Below, in pieces: positions 63,986 through 64,000 of a DNA stretch of 64,000 bases (the stretch's first letter is position 1; every line of letters begins with the position of its first letter). This stretch comes from Bacteroidota bacterium. GTDB taxonomy: Bacteria; Bacteroidota; Bacteroidia; UKL13-3. The stretch spans positions 49,321 to 113,320 of the forward strand of contig JAUXUD010000035.1 of the NCBI GenBank assembly GCA_030680835.1, given 5' to 3'. A program made the translations under genes and the position numbers. The notes beneath the pieces are model-generated. The model made no database searches. It was not told the origin of the DNA and saw only the letters and a program-made list of their open reading frames with translations.

Positions 63986-64000
63986 AGGCCAATCTTTTAA

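Overview
The window is chromosomal DNA of a Bacteroidota member, probably an environmental relative of the Chitinophagales/Sphingobacteriales. The basis is AT-rich DNA, several proteins ending in type IX secretion (T9SS) type A sorting domains, TonB receptors and OMP_b-brl_3-type barrels, HmuY-like proteins, and many TAnnTTTG promoter elements (the Bacteroidota -7 box). No tRNA, rRNA, CRISPR array, transposase or phage gene was recognised.

Layout. 1-9.8 kb: end of an unknown gene, an MBL-fold hydrolase, a secreted M1 aminopeptidase with a degenerate 3-hydroxyacyl-CoA dehydrogenase-like protein, then RidA, a PAP2-like membrane protein, an enoyl-CoA hydratase, a universal stress protein and dxs. 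10-14 kb: a small lipoprotein, then on the minus strand the ribosomal operon rplM-rpsI-rpsB-tsf and, behind a terminator, pyrH. 14.2-18.7 kb: a secreted Kazal-domain protein translationally coupled to a six-PAS sensor kinase, and a histidine phosphatase. 18.7-25.7 kb: a glycan cluster with two duplicated TMTC-like GT-C/TPR membrane proteins, a methyltransferase, a GT2 glycosyltransferase, and an FdtB/FdtA-type pair for a dTDP-3-amino sugar. 25.7-35.8 kb: one gene for a 3352-residue T9SS surface protein with two beta-helix regions and four 1.39-kb modules. 36-39.6 kb: an acyl-CoA dehydrogenase gene enclosed by inverted copies of a hairpin plus heptamer-array repeat, then panD, a flippase-like membrane protein gene and rfaE2. 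39.8-45.9 kb: a probable heme uptake locus (two HmuY-like proteins, a TonB receptor, a beta-propeller and a CxxCH protein).

45.9-46.9 kb holds two copies of a structured repeat, with a third copy at 63.7 kb. 46.9-51.3 kb carries a glucosaminidase, a sugar nucleotidyltransferase, glyA and a B12-binding radical SAM enzyme. 51.3-53.2 kb looks accessory: degenerate 42-bp tandem repeats, a gene remnant and an orphan AT-rich gene. 53.2-58 kb holds mutL, two rhomboid proteases and a membrane-anchored EEP hydrolase. 58-63.7 kb has a large outer-membrane barrel protein and, divergently, a TonB receptor led by a clear TPP riboswitch.

Most genes are ordinary Bacteroidota genes. The most distinctive signals are the repeats: a roughly 200-260 bp element in three copies whose hairpin keeps pairing through compensatory base changes, and TACGATG-type heptamer arrays arranged symmetrically around one gene. 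Also notable are the TPP-riboswitch/TonB pair, the double-HmuY locus and the giant modular surface protein. All functional statements come from reading motifs; no database search was run.
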